Assembly: GCA_026989055.1 (NCBI GenBank)
Contig: JALSKC010000043.1
Coordinates: forward strand, 114,850 to 178,849
Length of the DNA stretch: 64,000 bases
From: Paracoccaceae bacterium
GTDB taxonomy: Bacteria; Pseudomonadota; Alphaproteobacteria; Rhodobacterales; Rhodobacteraceae
Direction: 5' to 3'
Shown: positions 54,278 through 62,658 of the stretch, piece by piece
Numbering within the stretch: the first letter of the stretch is position 1
Layout of the letters: each line of letters begins with the position of its first letter
Made by a program: the position numbers and the translations under genes
Notes under the pieces: model-generated
The model's input: only the letters and a program-made list of their open reading frames with translations
Database searches by the model: none
What the model was told of the DNA's origin: nothing

Positions 54278-55351
54278 GTGTCAACGGCTCTGTCCGCACC
54301 GGCCCAGACATCCGGAACGCTCCCGCCGGCACCCCCCGCAGAACCCCGGCCGCGCCTCACACGGCGCCAGAAGGCCGCGATCATCGTGCGCCTGCTGCTG
54401 GCCGAGGGAGCGGAAATCTCGCTTGCCAGGCTGCCCCCCGCGCTGCAGGCGGAGCTGGTGCTGCAGATGACCCGCCTGCGCCGGATCGACCGGCAGACCC
54501 TTGCCGAGGTGGTCGAGGAATTCCTGATGGCCTTCGATGGAAACGGGCTCTCCTTCCCCGGCGGGCTGGAAGACACGCTCCGGATGATGGAAAAATACAT
54601 CAGCCCCGAAACCTGCGTCCGGATCCGCAAGCAGGCCGGCCTCAGCGCCCATGCCGATCCCTGGGCGCGGATCGGCGGGCTGGATGTCGATGTGCTGCTC
54701 GACCTTCTGGCCGGAGAGAGTGTCGAGGTCGGGGCGGTGGTGCTCTCGAAGCTGAAGGTGGCCAAGGCGGCGGAGTTGCTGGGGCGGATGCCCGGAGAGC
54801 GGGCACGCCGGATCGCCTATGCGGTCTCGCTGACCGCCGACATCGCCCCGGCCGTGGTCCGCAAGATCGGCCAGTCGCTGGCCGAGCAGCTCGACACCCA
54901 GCCCGAACGCGAGTTCACCGACGGGCCGGTGGAGCGGGTCGGCGCGATCCTCAACTTCTCGCCCGCCGCCACCCGCGAAGAGGTGCTCGAAAGCCTCGAA
55001 CAGGCCGATGCCGATTTCGCCAGCCAGGTCCGCAAGGCGATCTTCACCTGGGTCAACATCCCCGAACGGATCGACCCGCGCGACATCTCCAAGATCACCC
55101 GTGCCGTCGATGCCGACACCCTGCTCACCGCGCTGGCCGGCGCCCGGGGGCCGGAAGAGGAAGCGGTGGTGGAATTCATTCTCTCCAACATGTCCAAGCG
55201 CATGGCCGAGGGGCTGCGCGAGGAGATGCAGGAGGCCGGCACGATCAAGCCGAAGGATGCCGAGGCCGCCATGACCTCGGTCGTGGTCACGATCCGGGAA
55301 CTGGCCGACAACGGCGAGATCTTCCTGATCGCGAAGGACGACGAGGACTGA
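54278..55351 (+). CDS. fliG: Flagellar motor switch protein FliG family
   Basis: Homolog of FliG, which joins the C-ring to the MS-ring and contacts MotA. 357 residues; GTG start at 54278 with GGAGGGA 8 bases upstream (the frame also opens 35 codons earlier). RLTRRQKAAIIVRLLLAEG is the FliG N-terminal start, then helical ARM-type repeats (VDVLLDLLAGES, SKLKVAKAAELLGRMPGERARRIAYA) and IFTWVNIPERIDPRDISKITRAVD. The usual EHPQTIA motif is degraded. No other flagellar gene is in the window. The leader contains TTAACC, half of a CtrA box. Confidence 0.83.
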   Translation: MSTALSAPAQTSGTLPPAPPAEPRPRLTRRQKAAIIVRLLLAEGAEISLARLPPALQAELVLQMTRLRRIDRQTLAEVVEEFLMAFDGNGLSFPGGLEDTLRMMEKYISPETCVRIRKQAGLSAHADPWARIGGLDVDVLLDLLAGESVEVGAVVLSKLKVAKAAELLGRMPGERARRIAYAVSLTADIAPAVVRKIGQSLAEQLDTQPEREFTDGPVERVGAILNFSPAATREEVLESLEQADADFASQVRKAIFTWVNIPERIDPRDISKITRAVDADTLLTALAGARGPEEEAVVEFILSNMSKRMAEGLREEMQEAGTIKPKDAEAAMTSVVVTIRELADNGEIFLIAKDDED

Positions 55352-55362
55352 GCCCGCCCCGG

Positions 55363-55396
55363 CCGCCCCCGCCAGGCGATCGCCTGGCGGGGGCGG
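55363..55396. other. Perfect 34-bp palindrome after fliG
   Basis: The left half CCGCCCCCGCCAGGCGA (55363-55379) is followed directly by its exact complement TCGCCTGGCGGGGGCGG (55380-55396), no loop. It starts 11 bp after the fliG stop. It could be a terminator-like hairpin without T-run or a symmetric protein-binding site. Confidence 0.8.
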
Positions 55397-55409
55397 ACAG
55401 GCGACGGGC

Positions 55410-55560
55410 CGGTGCGGGCGGTGCGGGCGGTGCGGACCGGTGCGGACGGTGCGGACCGGTGCGGGCGTTGCCGGTGCGGGCGCCGCCGCCGCGCGCGCTC
55501 CCCCGCATGCACCTTCTTCTCTCCGCGTGCTTCTCTCCGCGTGCTCCCCGTTCCCGCATG
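55410..55560. repeat. GGTGCGG-type and 14-bp tandem repeats before the acyltransferase gene
   Basis: 55410-55480 is built from 9-10 bp GGTGCGGGC/GGTGCGGAC units. At 55517-55530 and 55531-55544 TTCTCTCCGCGTGC is duplicated, followed by two TGCTCCCCG copies. No gene is visible in 55352-55601. Confidence 0.82.
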
Positions 55561-55601
55561 CTCCCCGTGATCGGAGGTTGTGATCGAAGGGCGCATTATC
55601 T

Positions 55602-56597
55602 ATGTCTGCCCCGGACGAAACCAGCAGTGCAGGATACGTGACCGCCCCCACCGCGAAACCGCGCAACAGCCTGGCCGATCATGCCACCGACCTTGCGTTG
55701 CGCGGCCTCATCGGCAGCCTGCTGCTGCTGCCCTACCGCAGCCGGCTGGCCTGTGCGGGCTGGCTGATGGCCAGGCTCGTTGCCCCGCTGACCGGCCAGC
55801 GCAGGCGGATCCGGGACAATCTCGCCCATGTCTGCCCCGAGCTGCCGGAGGCCGAGATCCGCCGGCTTCTGCGCGCGGTTCCCGACAATTTCGGCCGCAC
55901 CCTGATCGAGGAATATTCGGGCGAGCAGTTCATCGCCCGCGCTCTCGGCAGCGAGATCCGCGGCCCCGGCTACGAGGCGCTCTGCGCCGCCCGGGATGCC
56001 GGCCGCCCCGCGGTGCTGGTTTCCGGCCATTTCGGAAACTACGACGCGCTCCGGGCGGTGCTGATCCGCAGGGGCTTCCGCTTCGGCGCCCTCTACCGCC
56101 CCTTCAACAATGCCCGCTTCGACCGCCATTACCGCCGGGCGCTGGAAAGGATCGGCACCCCGATCTTCCCCCGCAACCGGCGCGGCGAGACAGCGATGCT
56201 GAAGTTCCTGCGCGCGGGCGGCATGGTCGGCCTTCTGGCCGATCAGCACATGGATCACGGCGCCGCGCTGCGCTTTTTCGGCAAGCCGGCGGCAACCGCC
56301 CTTTCCGCCGCGAAGATGGCGCTCAGGCATGATGCGCTGCTGGTGCCCTTCTACGGGATCCGCCTGCCGAGCGGCATCGATTTCGAACTGCTGATCGAGG
56401 CCCCGATCCCCCACACCACCCCGGAAGAGATGTCGCAGGCCCTGAACGACAGCCTGGAGGCGCAGGTGCGCAAGCACATGGGGCAGTGGATGTGGAACCA
56501 CCGGCGCTGGAAGCTCGCGCCCGGCGGCGGACGGCCACCGGCCCCGCCGGCCCCCCGCCCGGCCAGCCCCGGCAAGCGCCCGGATTCCGCCGCCTGA
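55602..56597 (+). CDS. LpxL/HtrB-family lipid A acyltransferase
   Basis: 331-residue late acyltransferase adding a secondary acyl chain to lipid A (inner membrane). GLIGSLLLLPYRSRLACAGWL anchors the N-terminus; the catalytic HX4D motif is GHFGNYDALR; FNNARFD, GGMVGLLADQHMD and GQWMWNHRRWK are family hallmarks. The last 25 residues form a Pro-rich tail. No good ribosome site (GAAGGG 10 bases before the ATG). Which acyl chain is added cannot be told. Confidence 0.88.
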   Translation: MSAPDETSSAGYVTAPTAKPRNSLADHATDLALRGLIGSLLLLPYRSRLACAGWLMARLVAPLTGQRRRIRDNLAHVCPELPEAEIRRLLRAVPDNFGRTLIEEYSGEQFIARALGSEIRGPGYEALCAARDAGRPAVLVSGHFGNYDALRAVLIRRGFRFGALYRPFNNARFDRHYRRALERIGTPIFPRNRRGETAMLKFLRAGGMVGLLADQHMDHGAALRFFGKPAATALSAAKMALRHDALLVPFYGIRLPSGIDFELLIEAPIPHTTPEEMSQALNDSLEAQVRKHMGQWMWNHRRWKLAPGGGRPPAPPAPRPASPGKRPDSAA

Positions 56598-56642
56598 TCC
56601 GGGCAGCCCCCGGCCGTCGGCGCGGCGCTCCGGGAAGTTTCC

Positions 56643-56674
56643 TTGCGAAAACATCACATTCATGTATCGTGATG
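56643..56674 (+). promoter_or_regulatory. Candidate promoter with overlapping operator before the DUF302 gene
   Basis: TTGCGA (56643-56648), 16 bp, TATCGT (56665-56670). The inverted repeat CATCAC (56652-56657)/GTGATG (56669-56674) spans spacer and -10, a typical repressor arrangement. This stretch is more AT-rich than surroundings. Confidence 0.42.
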
Positions 56675-56702
56675 CGTGTCGCGCGCAACAGGGAGAACCG
56701 CC

Positions 56703-57062
56703 ATGAGCGTTCTGCGCAACATCCGGGGGGTCGGCGTGCTGCCGCTGGGAGAGCAGGTCGAGGCGATGACCGGCAAGCCGTGGCGCAAGCTGAAGATCCA
56801 CCTCTGCTGCAACCCGCCGACGGCGGCCAGGATGGTCGAGCACGATATCGCCTGTGCCGCCTATCTGCCCTGCCGGGTATCGCTGGTCGAGGATGAAAAC
56901 GACGATCTCTGGATCACCACCCTGGACATGGACATGATGATCCATGGCGGCCGGGAGCTGCCTCCCGATCTGCGCGCCGAGGCGCTCGAGGTGAAGGACA
57001 TCATCCTCGACATTCTCAACCGGCCGTCGAAGGCGACTTCTGAGCCCCGCGATGACGGATGA
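56703..57062 (+). CDS. DUF302-domain protein
   Basis: 119 residues; ATG 56703 with GGGAG upstream. IHLCCNPPTAARMVEHDIACAAYLPCRVSLVEDENDDLWITTLD fits DUF302 (CNP..A...I....PCRV.V), a small fold of unknown function often with exposed Cys; here C42, C43, C57 and C64 are candidates. Overlaps the next gene by 11 bp. Confidence 0.72.
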   Translation: MSVLRNIRGVGVLPLGEQVEAMTGKPWRKLKIHLCCNPPTAARMVEHDIACAAYLPCRVSLVEDENDDLWITTLDMDMMIHGGRELPPDLRAEALEVKDIILDILNRPSKATSEPRDDG

Positions 57063-57549
57063 GCGCCGCCCTTCCGGGAAACGCCGCAGCTGGTCGGTGG
57101 GGGAGCTGTTCCTGGTGCCGCAGTCCGACGGCGGCTACACCCTGGCGCAGGTGCTGGCCCACGAGCTGATGGCCATGAACAGCGCGATCTGCGCCTTCAC
57201 CCTGCGCCGGGTGCGCCCGGACGAGCCGGTTTCCCCGATCCGCCCCGAAGAGGTGATCGCGGTGCAATATGTCACCATCGAGCTTCTGGATTCGGGCGAA
57301 TGGCCGGCGACCGGCATGGTGCCGCCGCCGGTCGAGGCGGTCGCGCTCGACCTGGAGCGCCAGCGCCGCCGGCATTTCGCCGGCACCCGGATCTGCGGCT
57401 CTGGCGTGATCACCAGCCTGCTCAACGCCTGTTTCGGGCTCGAACCCTGGGACGACTGGACCGACCCCGAACAGCTCGACAAGCTGCTCCTGCATCCCAG
57501 CCGAAAGCCGGCTCTGGTGGTCTACAAGGACGAGGGCCCGGTGAACTGA
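57052..57549 (+). CDS. Imm26-like small protein of unknown function
   Basis: 165 residues, [25 protein letters not shown] at the N-terminus resembles the Imm26/HocA-type SH3-like fold (WxVGDxFxVPL..G..xxGxV). Imm26 proteins include toxin immunity members, but no toxin or secretion gene is nearby and most homologs are unexplained. Translationally coupled to the DUF302 gene. Confidence 0.55.
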   Translation: MTDERRPSGKRRSWSVGELFLVPQSDGGYTLAQVLAHELMAMNSAICAFTLRRVRPDEPVSPIRPEEVIAVQYVTIELLDSGEWPATGMVPPPVEAVALDLERQRRRHFAGTRICGSGVITSLLNACFGLEPWDDWTDPEQLDKLLLHPSRKPALVVYKDEGPVN

Positions 57550-57560
57550 AGGGGCGGTGC

Positions 57561-57627
57561 GGGGGCTGTCTGCCCCCTCGGCGCGCCTTGCAGCGCCATT
57601 CACCCCGAGGATGTTTTCCGGCAGAAG
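57561..57627. repeat. Dispersed Rhodobacterales repeat, copy 3 (degenerate)
   Basis: GGGGGC (57561-57566), loop TGTCT, GCCCCC (57572-57577), then after a spacer CACCCCGAGGATGTTTTCCG and GCAGAAG (57601-57627), a degenerate AGTATTTTCGGCAAGATGAAG box. Between the Imm26-like gene and purL. Confidence 0.72.
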
Positions 57628-57749
57628 GATTTCCGGTGGAAGAACCGGCGGCAGAAGATGAGCGGGATTTGCCGCCGCTGGCCCTTCCCCCGGCTGGGCA
57701 AACCTTCTATTGGGTGCGCAACGGAAATTCCGGGGGACCGCCTGCCGCC

Positions 57750-59909
57750 ATGTCGGAGCCGAAAATCACCGAAGACCTGATCGCCGCCCACGGGCTGAAC
57801 GAACAGGAATATGCCGAGATCATCCGGCTGCTGAACCGCGAGCCCACCTTCACCGAGCTGGGCATCTTCTCGGCGATGTGGAACGAGCACTGTTCCTACA
57901 AGTCCTCCAAGAAATGGCTGCGCACCCTGCCCACCACCGGCCCGCAGGTGATCTGCGGCCCGGGCGAGAACGCCGGCGTCGTCGATATCGGCGACGGCCA
58001 GGCGGTGGTGTTCAAGATGGAGAGCCACAATCATCCGTCCTACATCGAGCCCTACCAGGGGGCGGCCACCGGCGTTGGCGGCATCCTGCGCGACGTGTTC
58101 ACCATGGGCGCGCGCCCGGTGGCGGCAATGAACAGCCTGTCCTTCGGCGCGCCGGAGCATCCGAAGACCCGGCAGCTTGTGCATGGGGTGGTCGAAGGCA
58201 TCGGCGGCTACGGCAACTGTTTCGGCGTGCCCACGGTGGGGGGCGAGGTGCGCTTTCACGCCGCCTACAACGGCAATTGCCTGGTCAATGCCTTTGCCGC
58301 CGGGCTCGCGGATGCCGACAGGATCTTCTATTCGGCCGCCTCGGGCGTCGGCATGCCGGTGGTCTATCTCGGCGCCAGGACGGGGCGCGACGGGGTCGGC
58401 GGGGCGACCATGGCCAGCGCCGAGTTCGACGACAGCATCGAGGAAAAGCGCCCCACGGTGCAGGTGGGCGATCCCTTCACAGAAAAGCGGCTGATGGAGG
58501 CGACGCTGGAGCTGATGGCCACGGGTGCCGTGATTTCCATTCAGGACATGGGCGCGGCCGGGCTGACCTGCTCGGCTGTGGAAATGGGCGACAAGGGCGG
58601 CCTCGGCGTGCGGCTCGACCTCGACGCGGTGCCGGTGCGCGAAGAAAACATGTCGGCCTACGAGATGATGCTCTCCGAAAGCCAGGAGCGCATGCTCATG
58701 GTGCTGCGCCCGGACAAGGAGGCCGAGGCCCGCGCCGTGTTCGAGAAATGGGACCTCGATTTCGCCATCGTCGGCGAGACCATCGCCGAGGACCGTTTCG
58801 TGATCATGCACCGCGGCGAATGCAAGGCCGACCTGCCCTTGCGCGCGCTGTCGGGCAGCGCCCCGGAATACGACCGCCCCTGGGTGGAAACCCCGCCCGC
58901 CCCGCCGCTGGGGGAGGTGCCCGAGGTCGATCCGATCGAGGGGCTGCGGGCGCTGCTCTCTTCGCCGAACTACGCCTCGAAACACTGGGTCTACGAGCAA
59001 TACGACAGCCAGGTGATGGCCGACACGGTGCTGACGCCCGGGCGCGGCGCGGGCGTGATCCGGGTGCACGGGACCGACAAGCTCCTGGCCTTCACCGCGG
59101 ATGTGACGCCGCGCTACGTGAAGGCGAACCCGCGCGCGGGCGGGGCGCAGGCGGTGGCCGAGGCCTTCCGCAACCTGTGTGCGGTGGGGGCAAGGCCGCT
59201 GGCGGCCACCGACTGCCTGAACTTCGGCAACCCGGAAAAGCCCGAGATCATGGGCCAGTTCGTCGGCGCGATCCGGGGGATCGGCGAGGCCTGCCGGGCG
59301 CTGGACATGCCGATCGTTTCGGGCAACGTCAGCCTGTATAACGAGACCGACGGCGCAGCGATCCTGCCCACCCCCACCATCGGCGCGGTGGGGCTGATCG
59401 AGCGCGCCGACGCGCTGATCGCCGGCAACGCGCGCGCGGGCCATGTGGCGCTGCTTCTGGGCGAGACCGCCGGCCATTTGGGGCAATCGGCGCTGCTGGC
59501 CGAGATGTGGGGGCGCGAAGAGGGAGACGCGCCGCCGGTCGATCTGGCCGCCGAACGCCGCAACGGCGACTTCATCCGCGCCAACGCCGCGCTGATCCGC
59601 GCCTGCACCGACCTGTCCGACGGCGGGCTGGCGCTGGCGGCCTTCGAGATGGCCGAAGCCGCGGGCACGGGCGTGAGCCTGGATGCCAGTGATGTCGCCA
59701 CGCTGTTCGGCGAGGATCAGGGGCGCTACCTGATCGCCTGCGATTTCGATGCGGCCGAGGCGCTGATGGTCGAAGCCGGCAAGGCGGGCGTGGCGCTGGC
59801 AACCGTCGGCCGGTTCGGCGGCGCGCATGTCCGCTTCGGTGCCAGCGCCGCCCCGCTGTCCGAGCTGGGTGCGCTCTGGCGCGACAGCCTTTCCCGCAGG
59901 CTCGCCTGA
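57750..59909 (+). CDS. purL: Phosphoribosylformylglycinamidine synthase subunit PurL
   Basis: ATP-dependent conversion of FGAR to FGAM in purine synthesis. 719 residues, the small (PurQLS) form, so PurQ and PurS must be encoded elsewhere. [85 protein letters not shown] and the C-terminal ATP-binding [16 protein letters not shown] are clear. ATG 57750 with GGGGGA nearby; the frame extends upstream through the repeat. Confidence 0.97.
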   Translation: MSEPKITEDLIAAHGLNEQEYAEIIRLLNREPTFTELGIFSAMWNEHCSYKSSKKWLRTLPTTGPQVICGPGENAGVVDIGDGQAVVFKMESHNHPSYIEPYQGAATGVGGILRDVFTMGARPVAAMNSLSFGAPEHPKTRQLVHGVVEGIGGYGNCFGVPTVGGEVRFHAAYNGNCLVNAFAAGLADADRIFYSAASGVGMPVVYLGARTGRDGVGGATMASAEFDDSIEEKRPTVQVGDPFTEKRLMEATLELMATGAVISIQDMGAAGLTCSAVEMGDKGGLGVRLDLDAVPVREENMSAYEMMLSESQERMLMVLRPDKEAEARAVFEKWDLDFAIVGETIAEDRFVIMHRGECKADLPLRALSGSAPEYDRPWVETPPAPPLGEVPEVDPIEGLRALLSSPNYASKHWVYEQYDSQVMADTVLTPGRGAGVIRVHGTDKLLAFTADVTPRYVKANPRAGGAQAVAEAFRNLCAVGARPLAATDCLNFGNPEKPEIMGQFVGAIRGIGEACRALDMPIVSGNVSLYNETDGAAILPTPTIGAVGLIERADALIAGNARAGHVALLLGETAGHLGQSALLAEMWGREEGDAPPVDLAAERRNGDFIRANAALIRACTDLSDGGLALAAFEMAEAAGTGVSLDASDVATLFGEDQGRYLIACDFDAAEALMVEAGKAGVALATVGRFGGAHVRFGASAAPLSELGALWRDSLSRRLA

Positions 59910-59990
59910 ACGCCCGGCGCGCCGGTGCCGGCCACCCGCCCCGCATGAGCCCGTGGGACATCGCGCCGCGCCGCCCGGCGCCCTTCTCCC

Positions 59991-60019
59991 TTGCGCGGCG
60001 GAACGGCGGCGACTACATC
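59991..60019 (+). promoter_or_regulatory. Candidate bolA promoter
   Basis: TTGCGC (59991-59996), 17-bp spacer, TACATC (60014-60019); 38 bp before the bolA ATG, which has GGAGGGCAGG. Confidence 0.5.
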
Positions 60020-60057
60020 TTGGAACAGCCGTTCAGAGGCTGAGACGGAGGGCAGGA

Positions 60058-60294
60058 ATGGCCATAGACGCCGAAGAGATCGAAAGGCTGATCAGGGCCG
60101 CCTTCCCCGATGCCCAGATCAGGGTCGAAGGGGATGACGGCGCGCATTTCGCCGCCCTGGTGATCGACGAAAGCTTCCGCGGCATGAACCGGGTCCAGCA
60201 GCAGCGCGCGGTCTATGCCGCGCTCAAGGGCAAGATGGACGGCCCGAACGGCGAACTCCACGCGCTGGCGCTGACGACCAAGGCGCCGGACTGA
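60058..60294 (+). CDS. BolA family protein
   Basis: 78-residue BolA-fold protein that binds [2Fe-2S] with monothiol glutaredoxins and signals iron/redox status. GDDGAHFAALVIDESFRGMNRVQQQRAVYAALKGKM (split by its conserved serine) with the conserved histidine; C-terminal HALALTTKAP. grxD lies two genes downstream: the BolA-Grx pair is a classic association. Confidence 0.93.
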   Translation: MAIDAEEIERLIRAAFPDAQIRVEGDDGAHFAALVIDESFRGMNRVQQQRAVYAALKGKMDGPNGELHALALTTKAPD

Positions 60295-60300
60295 GGGTCG

Positions 60301-60648
60301 GTGGCGCTCTGGCAGGGCATCCTGATCGGGGTCGTGGCGCTCCTGGCCGCCGCGATCGCGCTCGAGGTCTGGCTGAAGCGCAACCGCCCGCGCCCGCCGC
60401 TTGCCGTCCGCTTCCTTGGCGAGGCCGGCCCGGAACACCCCCCGGAAGCGGAGGGCCGGCCGGAGCTGGGAATGGAGGCGATCGACATGGCAGTGATCCG
60501 CCGTTCCGAGCGCGCCAACCGCGCCGCCGCGCTGGGAGCGCGCGACATGGAGTTCTGGGGGCGGATCCTGCGGGCTTCGCAGCGGCCGAAGGCGCCCTCC
60601 TCCGGCCGGCCCCGAGGAAATGACGAACCGCGCAAGCAGGAGAAGTGA
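60301..60648 (+). CDS. Small single-helix membrane protein between bolA and grxD
   Basis: 115 residues from a GTG at 60301, six bases after bolA; ribosome site is only GAGGG. One hydrophobic helix (about 5-24), then a polar tail of Arg/Glu/Pro with MDMAVIRRSERANRAAALGARDMEFW. No family known to me. It lies in the bolA-grxD unit of relatives too, which is the main reason for the call. Confidence 0.6.
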   Translation: MALWQGILIGVVALLAAAIALEVWLKRNRPRPPLAVRFLGEAGPEHPPEAEGRPELGMEAIDMAVIRRSERANRAAALGARDMEFWGRILRASQRPKAPSSGRPRGNDEPRKQEK

Positions 60649-60649
60649 A

Positions 60650-61018
60650 ATGAGCGACAGCGATGCAAGGAGCCGGATCCACGAGACCGTGCAGAACAAC
60701 GACGTGGTCCTGTTCATGAAGGGAACCCGCGCCATGCCGCAATGCGGCTTTTCTTCCAAGGTGGCCGGAATCCTGAACTACATCGGGGTCGATTACACCG
60801 ATGTGAACGTGCTGGAGGATGAAGCGATCCGCCAGGGGGTCAAGGACTATTCGGATTGGCCGACGATCCCCCAGCTCTATGTGAAGGGCGAATTCGTGGG
60901 CGGTTGCGACATCGCCATAGAGATGACGCTCTCGGGCGAGCTCGACGCGCTGCTCGAAGAAAAGGGGATCGCCTTCGACAAGGCCGCCGCCGAGCGGATC
61001 CGCGAGAGCAACAGCTGA
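60650..61018 (+). CDS. grxD: Monothiol glutaredoxin (Grx4/GrxD)
   Basis: 122 residues, CGFS active site with C32; VVLFMKGTRAMPQCGFSSKV, the WPTIPQLYVKGEFVGGCDI glutathione-binding segment. Binds [2Fe-2S] and transfers clusters with BolA. ATG 60650 with AGGAGAAGTGAA; a longer frame starting 30 bases upstream is unlikely. Confidence 0.95.
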   Translation: MSDSDARSRIHETVQNNDVVLFMKGTRAMPQCGFSSKVAGILNYIGVDYTDVNVLEDEAIRQGVKDYSDWPTIPQLYVKGEFVGGCDIAIEMTLSGELDALLEEKGIAFDKAAAERIRESNS

Positions 61019-61412
61019 GCGCCCGGGCCCGCCCCACCGGCCGGCCGGGCGCCGTTCGGGGCGGTGGGCGCTTCGCCGGGGGCTGCCGGAGGGGGGCTGC
61101 CGGAGGGGGGGTCTTCCGGGCTCTTCCGGGGCTGTTCGCGGCGAGCGGGGTTCTTCCGGGGTCGTTCGGGGCTGCCGGGTTCCGGGCGAGGCCCGGCCCC
61201 GGGTAGCCGCCGGAAAAGCTGATGGCGGAAAAGATGATGGCCGAGGAGCTGGGACCGACCGCCGCCGACCGGCTCCCTGCGCCCTGCCTCCCTGCGGCGG
61301 CCCGGCACCGCTGCACCCGGCACCGCTGCGGATCACACGGGCCTGCGCGAGGCGTTTTGCGGGGCGGCTTCCGGCACGCGGCCCTGTGCGGAGAACGTCC
61401 GGCCCGGCCCTT
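61019..61412. other. 394-bp gap between grxD and zapA, low-complexity
   Basis: No gene seen. Repeats fill it: GGCTGCCGGAGGGG twice at 61081-61108, TCTTCCGGG copies after it, and CCGGCACCGCTGCAC/CCGGCACCGCTGCGG at 61302-61331. In many proteobacteria the 6S RNA gene lies next to zapA; I could not recognise its core here. No good T-run terminator. Confidence 0.4.
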
Positions 61413-61847
61413 TCAGCCCCCGGCCTTTTCGCCGGAATCGGCGGATGTGCCTTCCCGGGCGAGTCGTTCCTCGATCGCCTCGGCCAGGCTTTCCGCCCGG
61501 GCCGCCATTTCCGCCAGCGAGTCGGTCAGCCCGGCCGGGATCACCGGCACCTCCACCTTTTCCGGCTCGGGTGCCGGACGGTTGCGCAACTCCTCGATCT
61601 GCCGCTGCTGGGCGGCGAGCTTTTCTTCCAGGGCGCGCATCTGTTCTTCCATGCCGGCGGCCTTGTCGGCCAGCATCAGCCCGCTCATCAGCAGCATCCG
61701 GCTTTCGGGCAGGCGCCCGATCTGGCTGCTCAGCGCGCTGGCCTCCGCATCCAGCATCGCGGCCGCCGCCTTCAGGTAATGCTCCTCACCGTCCTGGCAG
61801 ACGACATCGAACGCGCGCCCGCCGATGGAGATCCTCACTTCAGGCAT
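61413..61847 (-). CDS. zapA: Cell division protein ZapA
   Basis: FtsZ-associated protein stabilising the Z-ring. 144 residues: N-terminal domain [31 protein letters not shown] (split at its conserved Cys) and a long coiled coil with [27 protein letters not shown] 61847 is preceded by GAGGGGGG and overlaps the upstream gene by 8 bp. Confidence 0.9.
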   Translation of the reverse strand: MPEVRISIGGRAFDVVCQDGEEHYLKAAAAMLDAEASALSSQIGRLPESRMLLMSGLMLADKAAGMEEQMRALEEKLAAQQRQIEELRNRPAPEPEKVEVPVIPAGLTDSLAEMAARAESLAEAIEERLAREGTSADSGEKAGG

Positions 61848-62343
61848 CCGCGCCCCCCTCAAGCCTTCTGATCAGCGGCGCGAGTTCGCCCAGCACCGCA
61901 TCCAGCTCCGCCCGGTCGCTTTCGCGGCAGGCGCGCAGGGCCTCCAGTTCCGCATGCAGCGCGCTGTCAAGCAGCGCCTGATCGCCCTCCTGCCCGCGCC
62001 CGGCCTCGCGCAGGGCGCGGTTGTTGTCCCGCAGCCGCTGGTTGACCCGCTTGACCTTCTGGATCATCGCCTCCTGCTGTTCCAGCGCACCGCGCAGCCG
62101 GGCAACCTCGGCCTCCAGCGCCGCCACCAGCCTTTCCTGGCGCTCCTTGAGCGCGATGACCCGCTCTTCGAGCTGGGCGTTGGCCGCGCGCTCGGTTTCC
62201 AGGGTCTCCCGCAGACGGGCGAGCTCCGCTTCCGCTTCCTGTCGGGCGTCGGCCCGCCCTGCCTCGGGCAGCGCGGCCAGCCCGGCGGCGATCCGCTCCA
62301 GCGCCGCCGTCAGCCTCCGCTCCAGCTCCTGCACATCGCTCAT
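61840..62343 (-). CDS. Coiled-coil protein adjacent to zapA
   Basis: 167 residues, entirely helical and charged, with heptads through about 10-140 ([58 protein letters not shown]). No domain name fits; similar unnamed genes pair with zapA across Rhodobacterales, suggesting a role with the division ring (inference). ATG 62343. Confidence 0.68.
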   Translation of the reverse strand: MSDVQELERRLTAALERIAAGLAALPEAGRADARQEAEAELARLRETLETERAANAQLEERVIALKERQERLVAALEAEVARLRGALEQQEAMIQKVKRVNQRLRDNNRALREAGRGQEGDQALLDSALHAELEALRACRESDRAELDAVLGELAPLIRRLEGGADA

Positions 62344-62658
62344 TCTCTGCCCGACCTCTCCTTGCCCGCCTTGCCCGGCCCGCCTTGCCGTCGCGCCCGA
62401 TGCCGCTTGCCCGGACCCTCCCGCTGCGCCTGCGCCCCGCCCTGCGGCCGGCCACGCGCCCTGCCGCATCCGTGGCGCCTGCCGAAGCGGCGGCGCGCAC
62501 CGGCACCGCCCCGAGAATCCAGAGCCCCGCCGGCAAAGTCAAGCCAAAGCCTCCGGGCCTCCGGCGGTGCCGCTTGCCGCCCTTCCCGCCGCGGCTTGAT
62601 CTTCGCTCCCCTGCTGCTATCAGGGCGGCAGTCGAGATTCCGCCAGAAAGGAACCCCC
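62344..62658. promoter_or_regulatory. Divergent gap zapA-partner/tkt with candidate tkt promoter
   Basis: No gene seen in 315 bp. The best promoter towards tkt is TTGATC (62596-62601), 16 bp, TATCAG (62618-62623). GCCCGCCTTGCCCG-type units are tandemly repeated at 62364-62391 near the coiled-coil gene start. Confidence 0.42.

Noticed and set aside
57300..57749. N-terminal extension of PurL through the repeat
   Set aside because: The extension encodes the intergenic repeat and low-complexity sequence; the family start matches the ATG at 57750.
61019..61412. 6S RNA next to zapA
   Set aside because: No recognisable central bubble and closing stem on either strand; the region is dominated by short duplications. 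A covariance-model search would settle it.
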